This document shows, one piece after another, positions 35,166 through 43,401 of a stretch of DNA of 43,805 nucleotides; the first letter of the stretch is position 1; each line of letters starts with the position of its first letter. The stretch comes from Capsulimonadaceae bacterium (GTDB taxonomy: Bacteria; Armatimonadota; Armatimonadia; Armatimonadales; Capsulimonadaceae). The DNA is taken from contig JARLGU010000040.1 of NCBI GenBank assembly GCA_031292625.1, forward strand, positions 1 to 43,805, in the 5' to 3' direction. A program made the translations under genes and the position numbers. The notes under the pieces are model-generated. The model worked only from the letters and a program-made list of their open reading frames with translations. It did no database searches and had not been told where the DNA came from.

Positions 35166-35787
35166 CCGCCGTGATCCGTTTAAGCCGCAATCGTCACGGA
35201 CGTCGCGCGATAGGATCGTCGGCATCCGGTACCGCAAGAAGCGCTTCTTGATCGTATGTGAAGGCGAGAAAACCTAGAAAAACTATTTTGAGTCTTTTCG
35301 AATTCCACGTGACCTATTGGTGGTAAGGGGGACCGGGCGCAATACACTCAGCCTGATTGACATGGCCATAGAAATCAGGGAAAGAGAACAGAAGGCGGGC
35401 AAGTTTGACCAATGCTGGTGCGTATTTGACAAGGACTCATTTGATGACGACAATTTCGACAATGCCGTAGCAAAGGCAGAGGCGCAGGGTTTCCGGGTCG
35501 CCTATTCCAACGAGGCATTCGAGCTGTGGTACTTGCTTCATTTTAGTTATTGCGATGCGCGACTCGCCCGGCAGGCATTGTGCGACAAATTGGACGAAGC
35601 GCTGGGGGCAAAATACGATAAGGCCGCAGCACATTACGAAGCTCTACTTCCGCTCCAAGCGGCCGCCCTACGAAATGCTAGGAAGCTCATGTCGACCTAT
35701 ATCGATGTTCTGAAGCCGCATGAACGGTCGCCGGGAACGACAGTTCATGAGCTTGTCGAGGAGTTGAACAAAAACGTTGCTTGGTAA
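35155..35787 (+). pseudogene. RloB/AbiLii-type partner, interrupted by an in-frame amber codon
   Basis: The frame from the ATG at 35155 (AGGAG site 6 bases upstream) to the TAA at 35785 would encode 210 residues of the RloB family, but codon 41 (35275-35277) is TAG. It falls in the most conserved N-terminal motif: FLIVCEGEKT, stop, KNYFESFRIP; relatives have Glu there (CEGEKTE), so a single G-to-T change of GAG explains it. The rest is intact, with CVFDKDSFDDDNF and SNEAFELWYLLHF. Only a 40-residue peptide, or a late-started fragment from about 35317, would be made unless the codon is read through. The gene is otherwise undamaged, so the lesion is recent, suppressed, or a sequencing error. 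Confidence 0.85.
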
Positions 35788-35802
35788 AATTATTTGCGCG
35801 CC

Positions 35803-35837
35803 AAAAAAGGGGGACCGCAATTATTGCACGGCCCCCC
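35803..35837 (-). terminator. Intrinsic terminator of the hydrogenase operon
   Basis: Read on the minus strand, GGGGG and CCG arms pair with CGG and CCCCC across one mismatch around a cAATaATTg core, and the stem is followed by TTTTTT (35808-35803). It lies 30 bases beyond the hydA stop codon and also sits directly behind rloB. Confidence 0.85.
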
Positions 35838-35867
35838 GGATTGATTTCACCTTGCTTTGAGTCGTCC

Positions 35868-37613
35868 CTATCGCTGGTACACGGGAAGCCGCTTGTACTT
35901 CGTGTGCAGCAGGTGGTGCGACTTTTCGCCAAGCGGTTTGCCGAGGTACTCGTCGTAGAGCTTGATCACTGACGGGTTCTCGTGCGAGCAGCGCAGGGTG
36001 AGCCCTTCGTCCTCGCTGTAAAGGCCCTTCGCGCGCTTGATGCGTAGCTCATCGGTCACGCCGTACGGCTGGCCGCCGCCGCCGACGCAACCGCCGGGGC
36101 AGGCCATCACTTCGATGAAGTGATAAGGAAGCTCCTCGCCGTTTTCCTTGGCCTTGCGCACCTTGTCGATGACGTACTCGACGTTGGCTAGGCCGTGGGC
36201 GACCGCGATGCGAACTTCGTGACCGGCGACGTTGATCTTGGTCTCTTTGACGCCCTGGATGCCGCGAACGTTTTCGAACTCGAGCTTGGCAAGCTTCTCG
36301 CCGGTAACGTAGTGCGCGGCGGTCCGCAGGGCGGCCTCCATGACGCCTCCGGTAGCTCCGAAGATCGTCCCAGCACCCGTGTAGTCGCCGAGCAGATGGT
36401 CGCATTCTTCGCCTTCGAGGCTGTTGAAGTCGACGCCCGACTGGCGAATCATGCGAGCAAGCTCACGGGTTGTCAGGGAGATGTCGACATCCTGGAAGCC
36501 GGACGAGCTCATGTCCGGGTTTCGATGGATCTCGTACTTCTTCGCAGTACACGGCATGATCGAAACAACGAAGACCTTGGAGGGGTCGATGTTGTTCTTT
36601 TCAGCATAGTACGTCTTTGCGAGCGCGCCGACCATTTCGTGCGGAGATTTCGCCGTCGAAAAGTGATCGATCATGTCGCCGTGGAACTTCTCCATGAAAT
36701 CGACCCACGCCGGGCAGCACGACGTGATCAGCGGGAGCGTCCCCTTGCCATGCGCGAAGCGCTCGACGAACTCGCTGGCCTCTTCGATGATCGTCAGGTC
36801 CGCGCCGAAGTTGGTATCGAAGATGGCCTTGAAGCCCATCCTACGCAACGCGGCGTAAATCTGCGGGGTCAGGTTGACGCCAGGCTCGAATCCGAAGTGC
36901 TCGCCAATCGTGACGCGGACCGCGGGAGCGATCTGGACGACGCAATGAAGATCGGGATCGCCGAGCGCTTCCCAGGCTTTGGGCGAGTCGTCGAACTCGA
37001 AGATCGCGCCGGTCGGGCAGTGCGCGGAGCACTGACCGCAGCGAACGCAGGGCGAGTCGCTCAGCGTAATGTCGCCTGCTGGGGAGATGCGCGTTTTGAA
37101 TCCGCGCTCCAGGAACGACAGCGCCCAGACGTTTTGCATCTGCTGGCACACTTCGATGCAGCGTCCGCACTTGATGCACTTGCGCGGCTCAAGGACGATT
37201 GTTCCGTTGGAAGCGTCCTTCGGCAGATCGGGGATGAACTTGTCGAAGGGAACCTCGCGGATTCCGAAATCGGCGAGCAAACTTTGCAGTTCGCACTGCG
37301 TGTTGCGGCCGCATGTCGCGCACTCGTCGGGGTGGTTGGACATGATTAACTCGAGCACGGTTTTGCGGACGCTGACGATTTCGGCGTCGTGCGTGATGAC
37401 GTGCATGCCTTCTTCGAGCGGCGTACAGCAGGCTCGCGGCATTTTATTGGAACCCTGAACGCGAACGATACAGATCCCGCATCCGGCGGACGCCTTCAGA
37501 TCGGGGTGCTTGCAAAGGGTCGGGATTTTGACCTGCACCAGCTTTGCCGCATCCAGAATCGTTGTGTTCGGTTCTACCTCAACGGGGATATCATTTATCC
37601 ACGCTTTGACCAT
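35868..37613 (-). CDS. hydA: [FeFe] hydrogenase catalytic subunit (NADH-linked, HydA/HndD type)
   Basis: This subunit interconverts protons and hydrogen at the H-cluster. The 581 residues comprise an N-terminal [2Fe-2S] domain (CKHPDLKASAGCGICIVRV), a His/Cys [4Fe-4S] site (HPDECATCGRNTQC), two ferredoxin-type clusters (CIKCGRCIEVCQ, CVRCGQCSAHCP) and the H domain. All three H-cluster signatures are intact: TSCCPAW, MPCTAKKYE and EVMACPGGCVGGGGQP. The ATG at 37613 is chosen because AAGGAG lies 8 bases upstream; a longer open frame to 37859 overlaps hydB and looks random. It is the last gene of the hydC-hydB-hydA operon. The maturases HydE, HydF and HydG are not in the window. Confidence 0.96.
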   Translation of the reverse strand: MVKAWINDIPVEVEPNTTILDAAKLVQVKIPTLCKHPDLKASAGCGICIVRVQGSNKMPRACCTPLEEGMHVITHDAEIVSVRKTVLELIMSNHPDECATCGRNTQCELQSLLADFGIREVPFDKFIPDLPKDASNGTIVLEPRKCIKCGRCIEVCQQMQNVWALSFLERGFKTRISPAGDITLSDSPCVRCGQCSAHCPTGAIFEFDDSPKAWEALGDPDLHCVVQIAPAVRVTIGEHFGFEPGVNLTPQIYAALRRMGFKAIFDTNFGADLTIIEEASEFVERFAHGKGTLPLITSCCPAWVDFMEKFHGDMIDHFSTAKSPHEMVGALAKTYYAEKNNIDPSKVFVVSIMPCTAKKYEIHRNPDMSSSGFQDVDISLTTRELARMIRQSGVDFNSLEGEECDHLLGDYTGAGTIFGATGGVMEAALRTAAHYVTGEKLAKLEFENVRGIQGVKETKINVAGHEVRIAVAHGLANVEYVIDKVRKAKENGEELPYHFIEVMACPGGCVGGGGQPYGVTDELRIKRAKGLYSEDEGLTLRCSHENPSVIKLYDEYLGKPLGEKSHHLLHTKYKRLPVYQR

Positions 37614-37642
37614 TGTAATTCTCCTTAAATTCCATCGCGGCG

Positions 37643-39241
37643 TCAGGCCTTGATCAGATCCTTGTATTCGTTTTCGAAGTACCGAAGGGTGGACAGGACG
37701 GGATTGGACGCCGTTTGGCCCAAGCCGCACAGGGATGCTTTTTGCATGGCGCGAGAGATCTTTCTGAGGCTGCCGAGATCGGCGAGTTCCCCTTTGCCGT
37801 CGGCGATCTTCTCGAGCAGATGCAGCATCTGCGTACCGCCAATTCGGCAGGGCGCGCATTTGCCGCAGGATTCATCCACGCAGAAACCAAGGTAGAACTT
37901 CGCGATGTCAACCATCGAGTCGTCCTCGTCCATGACGATCATGCCGCCGGATCCCATGATGGAACCGAGTTTTTGCAGCTCTTCGTACGTTACCGGGGTA
38001 TCGAAATACTCTTCGGGGATCACGCCGCCGGACGGTCCGCCCGTCTGAATGGCCTTGACCTTTTTGCCTCCGCCCGCGCCGCCGCCGATATCGTAAACGA
38101 TCTCCCGGATCGTCGTGCCCATCGGCACTTCGACCAGACCGGAGTTGGCGACCTTGCCGGTTACGGCGAAGACTTTGGTCCCAGTCGACTTTTCAAGGCC
38201 GATCGAAGCAAACCATTCCGGACCCTTCGCGAAGATTGCCGAAACATTGGCGAGAGTTTCAACGTTGTTGATGCAGGTTGGCTTGTCGAAAACGCCCTTG
38301 ACCGAGGGGTAGGGCGGGCGAGGATGCGGATAGCCTCTCTTCCCTTCGATCGATGCGATCAAGGCTGTCTCTTCGCCGCAGACGAATGCGCCGGCTCCGA
38401 GGCGGATCTCAAGATCGAACGAGAAGTCGGTGCCGAGAATGTTTTGTCCGAGGAAGCCCTGTGCGCGAGCCTGCTTAATCGCCTTCTCCGCGCGTTCGAT
38501 GGCGAGCGGATATTCGGCTCGAATGTAGAAGAATCCCTTCGTGGCTCCGGTGGCGTAACCGCCGATGACCAGGCCTTCGAGGACGGCATGAGGATCGCCT
38601 TCGAGGACGCCGCGGTCCATATAGGCGCCGGGATCGCCTTCGTCGGCGTTGCAGACGATATACTTTTCGTCCGCCTGCGACTTACTGGTGATGTCCCACT
38701 TAAGACCGGTCGGGAAGCCCGCTCCGCCTCGCCCTCGCAGGCCGCTCTTCTTCAGGTCGGCGATCACCTGCTCGGGAGACGATTCCAACAAGACCTTCGC
38801 GAGAGCCTGATAGCCTCCGGCGGCAATGTAGTCGCGAATATTGTCCGGGTCGATGACGCCGCAGTTGCGGAGAACGACGCGGAGCTGCTTGTCTTTGACT
38901 TGCGGGACCGCCCACTCCTTGATGACCTGCTTGCCCGTAATGTGCTTCTCGATAATCGCGGAAACCATGTCCTTGCTGACGTTCTTATACGTCACCGTGG
39001 GCATGCCTTCCATTGCGACCTCTACGAGGGGCTCGAAGGCGCACTTTCCCGCACAGCCGCATCGCTTAACTTCGACTTGAATCTGTGCCTTACGGAGTTG
39101 CTGGCGCAACTCGAAATAGGTTTCCTGGGCGCCCGCGGCGATGCCGCAGGTAGAGAGGCCCACCTTGATCCACGTGTTCTTGCCACTCTTAACGATCTCA
39201 TCCTGCATCGTCGCGAGGTCTTGGATGCTCGTTGGTTTCAT
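37643..39241 (-). CDS. hydB: NADH-binding flavoprotein subunit of the hydrogenase (HydB/HndC, NuoF-like)
   Basis: 532 residues. An N-terminal thioredoxin-like [2Fe-2S] domain (about 1-110; STCGIAAGA and RCGCAGKCAFEPL) precedes a NuoF-type core with the FMN/NADH site (GLRGRGGAGFPTGLKW, NADEGDPGAYMDRG) and a [4Fe-4S] site near the end (CVDESCGKCAPCRIGGTQM, with a later Cys in KASLCGLGQ). It passes electrons between NAD(H) and the hydrogenase. The protein ends right after the NuoF domain (YFENEYKDLIKA): the C-terminal two-cluster ferredoxin domain found on classical HydB/HndC subunits is missing. Good ribosome binding site; 29 bases separate it from hydA. Confidence 0.93.
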   Translation of the reverse strand: MKPTSIQDLATMQDEIVKSGKNTWIKVGLSTCGIAAGAQETYFELRQQLRKAQIQVEVKRCGCAGKCAFEPLVEVAMEGMPTVTYKNVSKDMVSAIIEKHITGKQVIKEWAVPQVKDKQLRVVLRNCGVIDPDNIRDYIAAGGYQALAKVLLESSPEQVIADLKKSGLRGRGGAGFPTGLKWDITSKSQADEKYIVCNADEGDPGAYMDRGVLEGDPHAVLEGLVIGGYATGATKGFFYIRAEYPLAIERAEKAIKQARAQGFLGQNILGTDFSFDLEIRLGAGAFVCGEETALIASIEGKRGYPHPRPPYPSVKGVFDKPTCINNVETLANVSAIFAKGPEWFASIGLEKSTGTKVFAVTGKVANSGLVEVPMGTTIREIVYDIGGGAGGGKKVKAIQTGGPSGGVIPEEYFDTPVTYEELQKLGSIMGSGGMIVMDEDDSMVDIAKFYLGFCVDESCGKCAPCRIGGTQMLHLLEKIADGKGELADLGSLRKISRAMQKASLCGLGQTASNPVLSTLRYFENEYKDLIKA

Positions 39242-39258
39242 TCCTTTTCCTTCCTAAT

Positions 39259-39750
39259 CTAGCTCGCGGCCGCGGCGGTTGCCGGCTCGGAATACTCGGC
39301 GAGGATGCCGGCGACTTGTTCGGGCTTCACGGCGCTGTAGACCTTCTGGCCGACCGTGATCACCGGGGCGAGGCCGCAGCATCCAAGGCAACGGACCGCC
39401 TGGACGTGGAATTGCCCGTCGGGGGTGGTCTCGCCGGGCTTGACGCCAATTTGCTTCTCGATTTCGTCGATGAGCTTCGGCGCGCCCTTGAGATAGCAGG
39501 CGGTTCCTAGGCATACCGACACGATGTTCTTGCCGGGAGCTTCGAGCTTGAAGTAGTTGTAAAACGTGATTACTTCGTAGATGCGGGCCAGCGGCACGTT
39601 AAGCCGCTTGGCAACCTCGAATGAGATGTCGCGCGGGACATAGCTATAGCGGTTCTGAATCTGGTGCAGAACCATGATCAGATTGCCTTCCTTCCCTTCC
39701 CACGGCTTGACAATCTCATCCACTTCCTTGCGTAATTGTTCTTGATCCAT
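39259..39750 (-). CDS. hydC: Thioredoxin-like [2Fe-2S] subunit of the hydrogenase (HydC/HndA, NuoE-like)
   Basis: 163 residues from the ATG at 39750, which has AGGAG 9 bases upstream; an open frame 60 bases further lacks support. It has the NuoE fold with cluster ligands in CLGTAC and RCLGCCG, and an N-terminal helical part (NRYSYVPRDISFEVAKRLNVPLARIYEVITFYNYF) that contacts the NuoF-like subunit. It is the first gene of the operon, 17 bases before hydB. Together HydABC form a soluble NAD(H)-linked hydrogenase of the trimeric type; whether it bifurcates electrons with ferredoxin is not shown. A Rex-like operator lies 72 bases upstream. Confidence 0.95.
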   Translation of the reverse strand: MDQEQLRKEVDEIVKPWEGKEGNLIMVLHQIQNRYSYVPRDISFEVAKRLNVPLARIYEVITFYNYFKLEAPGKNIVSVCLGTACYLKGAPKLIDEIEKQIGVKPGETTPDGQFHVQAVRCLGCCGLAPVITVGQKVYSAVKPEQVAGILAEYSEPATAAAAS

Positions 39751-39821
39751 CTGAATCGGCTCCTGAAACACTGGGTGGTAGGAGGTTAGCCTCCGGTTAG
39801 TCCACCGCAATGCGTATTGAT

Positions 39822-39839
39822 TGTGAAATATTTCACGGT
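39822..39839. promoter_or_regulatory. Rex-type operator upstream of the hydrogenase operon
   Basis: TTGTGAAATATTTCACGG contains a perfect 14-base palindrome, GTGAAATATTTCAC (39824-39837), and agrees at 16 of 18 positions with the established Rex operator form TTGTGAAATATTTCACAA. Rex is a repressor that leaves DNA when NADH is high relative to NAD+. Control of an NADH-linked hydrogenase by Rex makes metabolic sense. The rex gene itself is not in the window and no clear -35/-10 pair was found here. Confidence 0.75.
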
Positions 39840-40571
39840 CTTGTAGAAGCTGCCGTCGCCAACGACGCCGTACTTGCCTGGGTCGTTTGAACGATATTCA
39901 TCGAGCGATCGACTCTGGTGAGCTTTATGCGAGCAGCGATGTGCTCGTTTCGGCGTTGTCTGGCAAACGAACTAGAAGGCGGCCCCGGCGCTTGTCCGAA
40001 TTGGGACGAGCGCGGGAGGCGGGCAGAACGGCTGAGATGCCGCGAGACGGCTGCGCCATGTGGCTGCCTGCGTTCCGCGCAGGCGTCGCGAACTCAAGGT
40101 CTGTACGCGATCGCTAAGACGCGGACGTGCCGTAGTGCGGGTGCTAAATGAGGCATCGTGCGGATCGAGACGCCGTCTCATAGTGGCTTCAAAAACCATG
40201 AGGCAGCTTGCCCCGCCGGTCGACGCTTTTGGAGATGGCGTCTTCCTGCGGGAGTTCACAGTTACCATGTTGTCCTCCAGCAAACAACCGGCATGGCCGG
40301 CTTTGTTGCCTGATTGCTCATTGTGCGGCAGGTTTACTCGCGGCAGTTGGGGATTCGGATCGGGATTGCTCGCCGGTCCGGGTCGCCACGTCCTGCACGT
40401 ACAACGGCTCGTGAACATATTAGTCCGGGGCGCTTGAAGATGCATCCGCCCATCGGCCGATTGCCGGATCCGCTCGCTAGGAAAGCCCATTTTGCGCATC
40501 AAAACGCACTAAATCAAGCCGCTCGGGGCAGCGATACTCCGGAATTGGTTGCAGAGGGCGGGCCCACAGAC
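39840..40571. other. Long region without a confident gene
   Basis: About 730 bases between the Rex site and the malic-enzyme terminator. Several short frames overlap on both strands with Arg- and Ser-rich compositions that do not look like proteins. The best candidate is a minus-strand frame of 98 codons (40268-39972) preceded by GGAGG 5 bases from its ATG, but it has no recognisable features. A short hairpin (ccggc/gccgg, about 40290-40305) is present. Old gene debris is possible. Confidence 0.3.
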
Positions 40572-40604
40572 AAAAAGGCCCGCGGCGATTGGCCGCGGGC
40601 CTTT
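40572..40604 (-). terminator. Intrinsic terminator of the malic-enzyme gene
   Basis: A perfect 13-bp stem (40574-40586 with 40592-40604, aaaggcccgcggc and its complement) closes a 5-base loop; on the minus strand it runs into TTTTTGTCT. It begins 24 bases beyond the stop codon. Confidence 0.93.
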
Positions 40605-40627
40605 GGGCAGTTCCCGTGTTAGACGGG

Positions 40628-41776
40628 TTAGGCGAGGGGTGTCGGCACTGATGCGGCGACGGCCGGAACGACCTTCGGGTTGAAGACCGACGGGACGATC
40701 TCGGTAGGCGACGGGTTCTCGACGAGGTCGGCGAGGGCCTTGGCCGCGCGGAGCTTGATGTCCGTGGTGATCTTCGGAATGCGGTTGTCGAGAGCGCCTC
40801 GGAACAGACCCGGGAAGACCAGCGCATTGTTGATCTGGTTTGGATAGTCGGACCGGCCGGTGCCGACGATCGCGGCTCCCGCTGCGATGGCCTCTTCGGG
40901 AGTAATCTCAGGCGTCGGGTTGGACAGCGCGAAGACGATCGGATCCTTGGCCATTGACTTGATGTGATGCGGCTTGACGAGCCCCGCGCTTGCCAGACCG
41001 ATAATCACGTCCGCGCCCTTAATCGCTTCGTCAAGGCCGCCGGTCAAACCTTCATGGTTGGTGACGAGCGAGAGCTGCTGCTTGTTGGGATCAAGGTCGG
41101 TGCGGTGCTTCCCGACGATGCCCTTGCTGTCCACGAGGACGATATTGTCGTTGCCGAAGGCGGCGAAAAGACGGGCCACTCCGCTGGCGGATGCGCCAGC
41201 GCCGAGGATGGCGATCTTGAAGTCGCAGACCGACTTGCCCTTGATCTTGGCAGCGTTGATCAAACCACAGAGAGCGACGATCGCGGTGGCATGCTGGTCA
41301 TCATGCATAACTGGCATGCTCAAGCGATCCTGGACGCGGCGCTCGATCTCGTAGCAGCGGGGCGCGGAAATGTCTTCGATGTTGATGCCGCCGAACGACG
41401 GGGCGATTGCACAAATGATCTCGACGATAAGGTCCGGATCCTGCGTGTTGAGCACGATCGGATAGGAATCGATGCCCGCCTGCGAGCGGAAGATCATTGC
41501 CTTGCCTTCCATGACTGGAAGGGCGCCGTAGGGGCCGATGTTGCCAAGACCGAGGACCGCCGATCCGTCAGACACGACGGCTACGCAGTTTCCGACGACC
41601 GAATATTCGCCAGCTTCCTCAGGATGCTGAGCCAGATATGTGGAGACAGCGCCAACTCCCGGGGTGTAAAACAGGGGAAGCGTTTCAGAATTGCACTCCG
41701 CCTTGTTCTGGATCGTGATTTTCCCATTCAAGCGCTTATGGATTTCGAGAGCTGCTGCGTCAAATGCTGATGCCAT
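40628..41776 (-). CDS. NAD(P)-dependent malic enzyme (short bacterial form)
   Basis: Catalyses oxidative decarboxylation of malate to pyruvate, or the reverse. From the ATG at 41776 the product has 382 residues, typical of short malic enzymes without the phosphotransacetylase domain of MaeB. Motifs include LPLFYTPGVGAVS, SDGSAVLGLGNIGPYGALPVMEGKA with the catalytic lysine, EDISAPRCYEIE and MHDDQHATAIV for metal binding, AILGAGASASGVARL for the dinucleotide, and ALSNPTPEITPEEA. The frame stays open upstream to 42064, but that part is not family-like and the ATG at 41776 has AAGG upstream. NAD versus NADP preference is undecided. Confidence 0.94.
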   Translation of the reverse strand: MASAFDAAALEIHKRLNGKITIQNKAECNSETLPLFYTPGVGAVSTYLAQHPEEAGEYSVVGNCVAVVSDGSAVLGLGNIGPYGALPVMEGKAMIFRSQAGIDSYPIVLNTQDPDLIVEIICAIAPSFGGINIEDISAPRCYEIERRVQDRLSMPVMHDDQHATAIVALCGLINAAKIKGKSVCDFKIAILGAGASASGVARLFAAFGNDNIVLVDSKGIVGKHRTDLDPNKQQLSLVTNHEGLTGGLDEAIKGADVIIGLASAGLVKPHHIKSMAKDPIVFALSNPTPEITPEEAIAAGAAIVGTGRSDYPNQINNALVFPGLFRGALDNRIPKITTDIKLRAAKALADLVENPSPTEIVPSVFNPKVVPAVAASVPTPLA

Positions 41777-42173
41777 GTATTTTTGCCTTAAAACCTTTAT
41801 CTCGCGGGTCGCGCTAACGTCGAGCCCGTTGTCGTTCGGTGAATTTAACCGACTACACGATACATCGGCCCGGAGGAGTAAGGCATCCACAGAAAGGAGT
41901 ATTCTGAGGAGACCGGATGCTTGTTGCGAAGAAGGATCGTTTAGGACCTCGCCCTCCGTGATTGCAGGGCGGGAATAAATGAATTTCTTGAATCCACCAA
42001 ATGGCGGATTGTCGCGGCCGTTGCACAGTGATAGCCTTATCTTGAAGCATCTCGTGGACTTCACCTTTCACGGAATATACCCAAGATTGTTTGACGCGCG
42101 CGTCGTTTGACCAACATTGCTCGGCGGCAGTTGCGTGCCGCTCGACTCTCCAGCGTAGGAAAGGATCGAGGCA
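41777..42173. other. Divergent intergenic region
   Basis: No gene supported in these 397 bases. They carry the promoters of the malic-enzyme gene (minus) and the PPDK-like gene (plus), neither of which I can locate with confidence. A 6-bp inverted repeat, cgccct/agggcg (about 41950-41972), is the only structure noticed. Confidence 0.3.
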
Positions 42174-43208
42174 ATGGGCCATGAGAAGAACGTCTGGTTT
42201 TTCGACGAGGGGATGATCCCTCCGTCTTCATCCACCTTTCACAAAGCGGTGAATCTTGCCGCACTTGCCGGACGCCGCATTAGCGTTCCCCCCGGTTTCA
42301 CGTTGGAGTTCGATTCGGAATCGCGCAATAGCCGCTCAGGTCTTCCGGACAGCTTGCTTGACACGGCCAGCGCCGCGTTAGCGTCCCTTGAGCACAGAAT
42401 GGGGCGTCGTTTTGCCGATCCGGCCAATCCGCTTCTTCTGGCGGTGCGCGCTGCAGACGATACGGCTGCAAGCGGCGCTTCGCGCGGCATTCTCAACCTC
42501 GGGCTCAATGACGAGATCGCCGAAAGTCTCGTGGCGCTCACTGGCAAGCCTCGCTTTGTGTACGATTGCTACCGCCGTTTTTTAACGGGGTTCGCTCATG
42601 CCGTTTTGGGCGTCGCCATACACTTCGAGCCGTGCGTCTCTCGACTGACCAGTGTGACGGGAGAGTTGGGCGGTGCTGACGAATTGCGAAGGCAGTGCGA
42701 TCTCATCCGGACGCACGTACGCATCAAGTCGGGGCGCGAAATCCCACGGACACCGGCCGATCAGCTGGAGATGGCCCTCGATTCGGTCGGCAAATTGTCG
42801 CGCTCATCGCGCCCTGCCGCGGCGATCGTGCAGATTATGGTCTTCGGCAACATGGGGCGAGACTGCGGCTCGGGAATCGCCTGGACGCGTAATCCGGCGA
42901 CCGGGCTTCGGGAAATCGGCGGCGTTTATTTGCGCGAGGCGCAAGGAGAGGACCTGAACGGCCACCAGCGCCCAGCATTGCGCCTGTCGCAGATCGAAGA
43001 CGAGGACGAGCGGGTTGGCAGGCAGTTGCGCTCGATACGTGCGATTTTCGAGAGGTTTGCCGGATCGGATATTCAGTTCGACTTTACGGTCGAATCCGGA
43101 AAGGTCTATGTTCTCGGCTGGAGAATTGCCCCCGCTGTCGTCCCGCGTTTCGTCCTCGCCTCCGCCAAAGGCGGGCGTTGTACGGCTGATAATATTCGCG
43201 TCGCATAA
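42174..43208 (+). CDS. Stand-alone, degenerate nucleotide-binding domain of pyruvate phosphate dikinase
   Basis: 344 residues aligned by eye to the N-terminal PEP/pyruvate-kinase (ATP-grasp) domain of PPDK: KAVNLAALAGRRISVPPGFTL matches GGKGANLAEM...PVPPGFT; VRAADDTAASGASRGILNLGLND matches VRSSA..SMPGMMDTVLNLGLND; GNMGRDCGSGIAWTRNPATGL and LREAQGED match the downstream ATP-site blocks. The glycine-rich GGKG, the VRSSA and the SMPG motifs are altered, and the phosphohistidine and PEP-binding domains (about 500 residues) are absent. It therefore cannot do the full reaction and may be inactive or regulatory. No other half-gene follows. It is divergent from a malic enzyme, another enzyme at the pyruvate node. 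Confidence 0.75.
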   Translation: MGHEKNVWFFDEGMIPPSSSTFHKAVNLAALAGRRISVPPGFTLEFDSESRNSRSGLPDSLLDTASAALASLEHRMGRRFADPANPLLLAVRAADDTAASGASRGILNLGLNDEIAESLVALTGKPRFVYDCYRRFLTGFAHAVLGVAIHFEPCVSRLTSVTGELGGADELRRQCDLIRTHVRIKSGREIPRTPADQLEMALDSVGKLSRSSRPAAAIVQIMVFGNMGRDCGSGIAWTRNPATGLREIGGVYLREAQGEDLNGHQRPALRLSQIEDEDERVGRQLRSIRAIFERFAGSDIQFDFTVESGKVYVLGWRIAPAVVPRFVLASAKGGRCTADNIRVA

Positions 43209-43401
43209 TTGCTTGCTATTGGATTAGGCGCGAGGCAGGAATACCGCGCGACATTCCCTAACCGGATGGAAGCTGTTTTCGGCATAATCGACGCGATTTC
43301 GTTGACCGAGCGACCCCGGCGTAATCATCTACGGCGCCTCGCTCTTGCCAAACCGCGATCGGCGCTGAACAACGGACACGTTGCAAGGGGGTAGGTTGGC
43401 T

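Noticed and set aside
37715-39262. A 515-codon open frame opposite hydB, and a 384-codon one opposite hydA (36195-37349)
   Set aside because: Both are antisense shadows of GC-rich conserved genes; composition is charged and unstructured with no recognisable motif.
39972-40502. A 176-codon minus-strand ORF between the hydrogenase and malic-enzyme genes
   Set aside because: Composition rich in Ser, Arg and Thr, no motif; only the internal ATG at 40268 has a ribosome binding site, which is not enough to call a gene.
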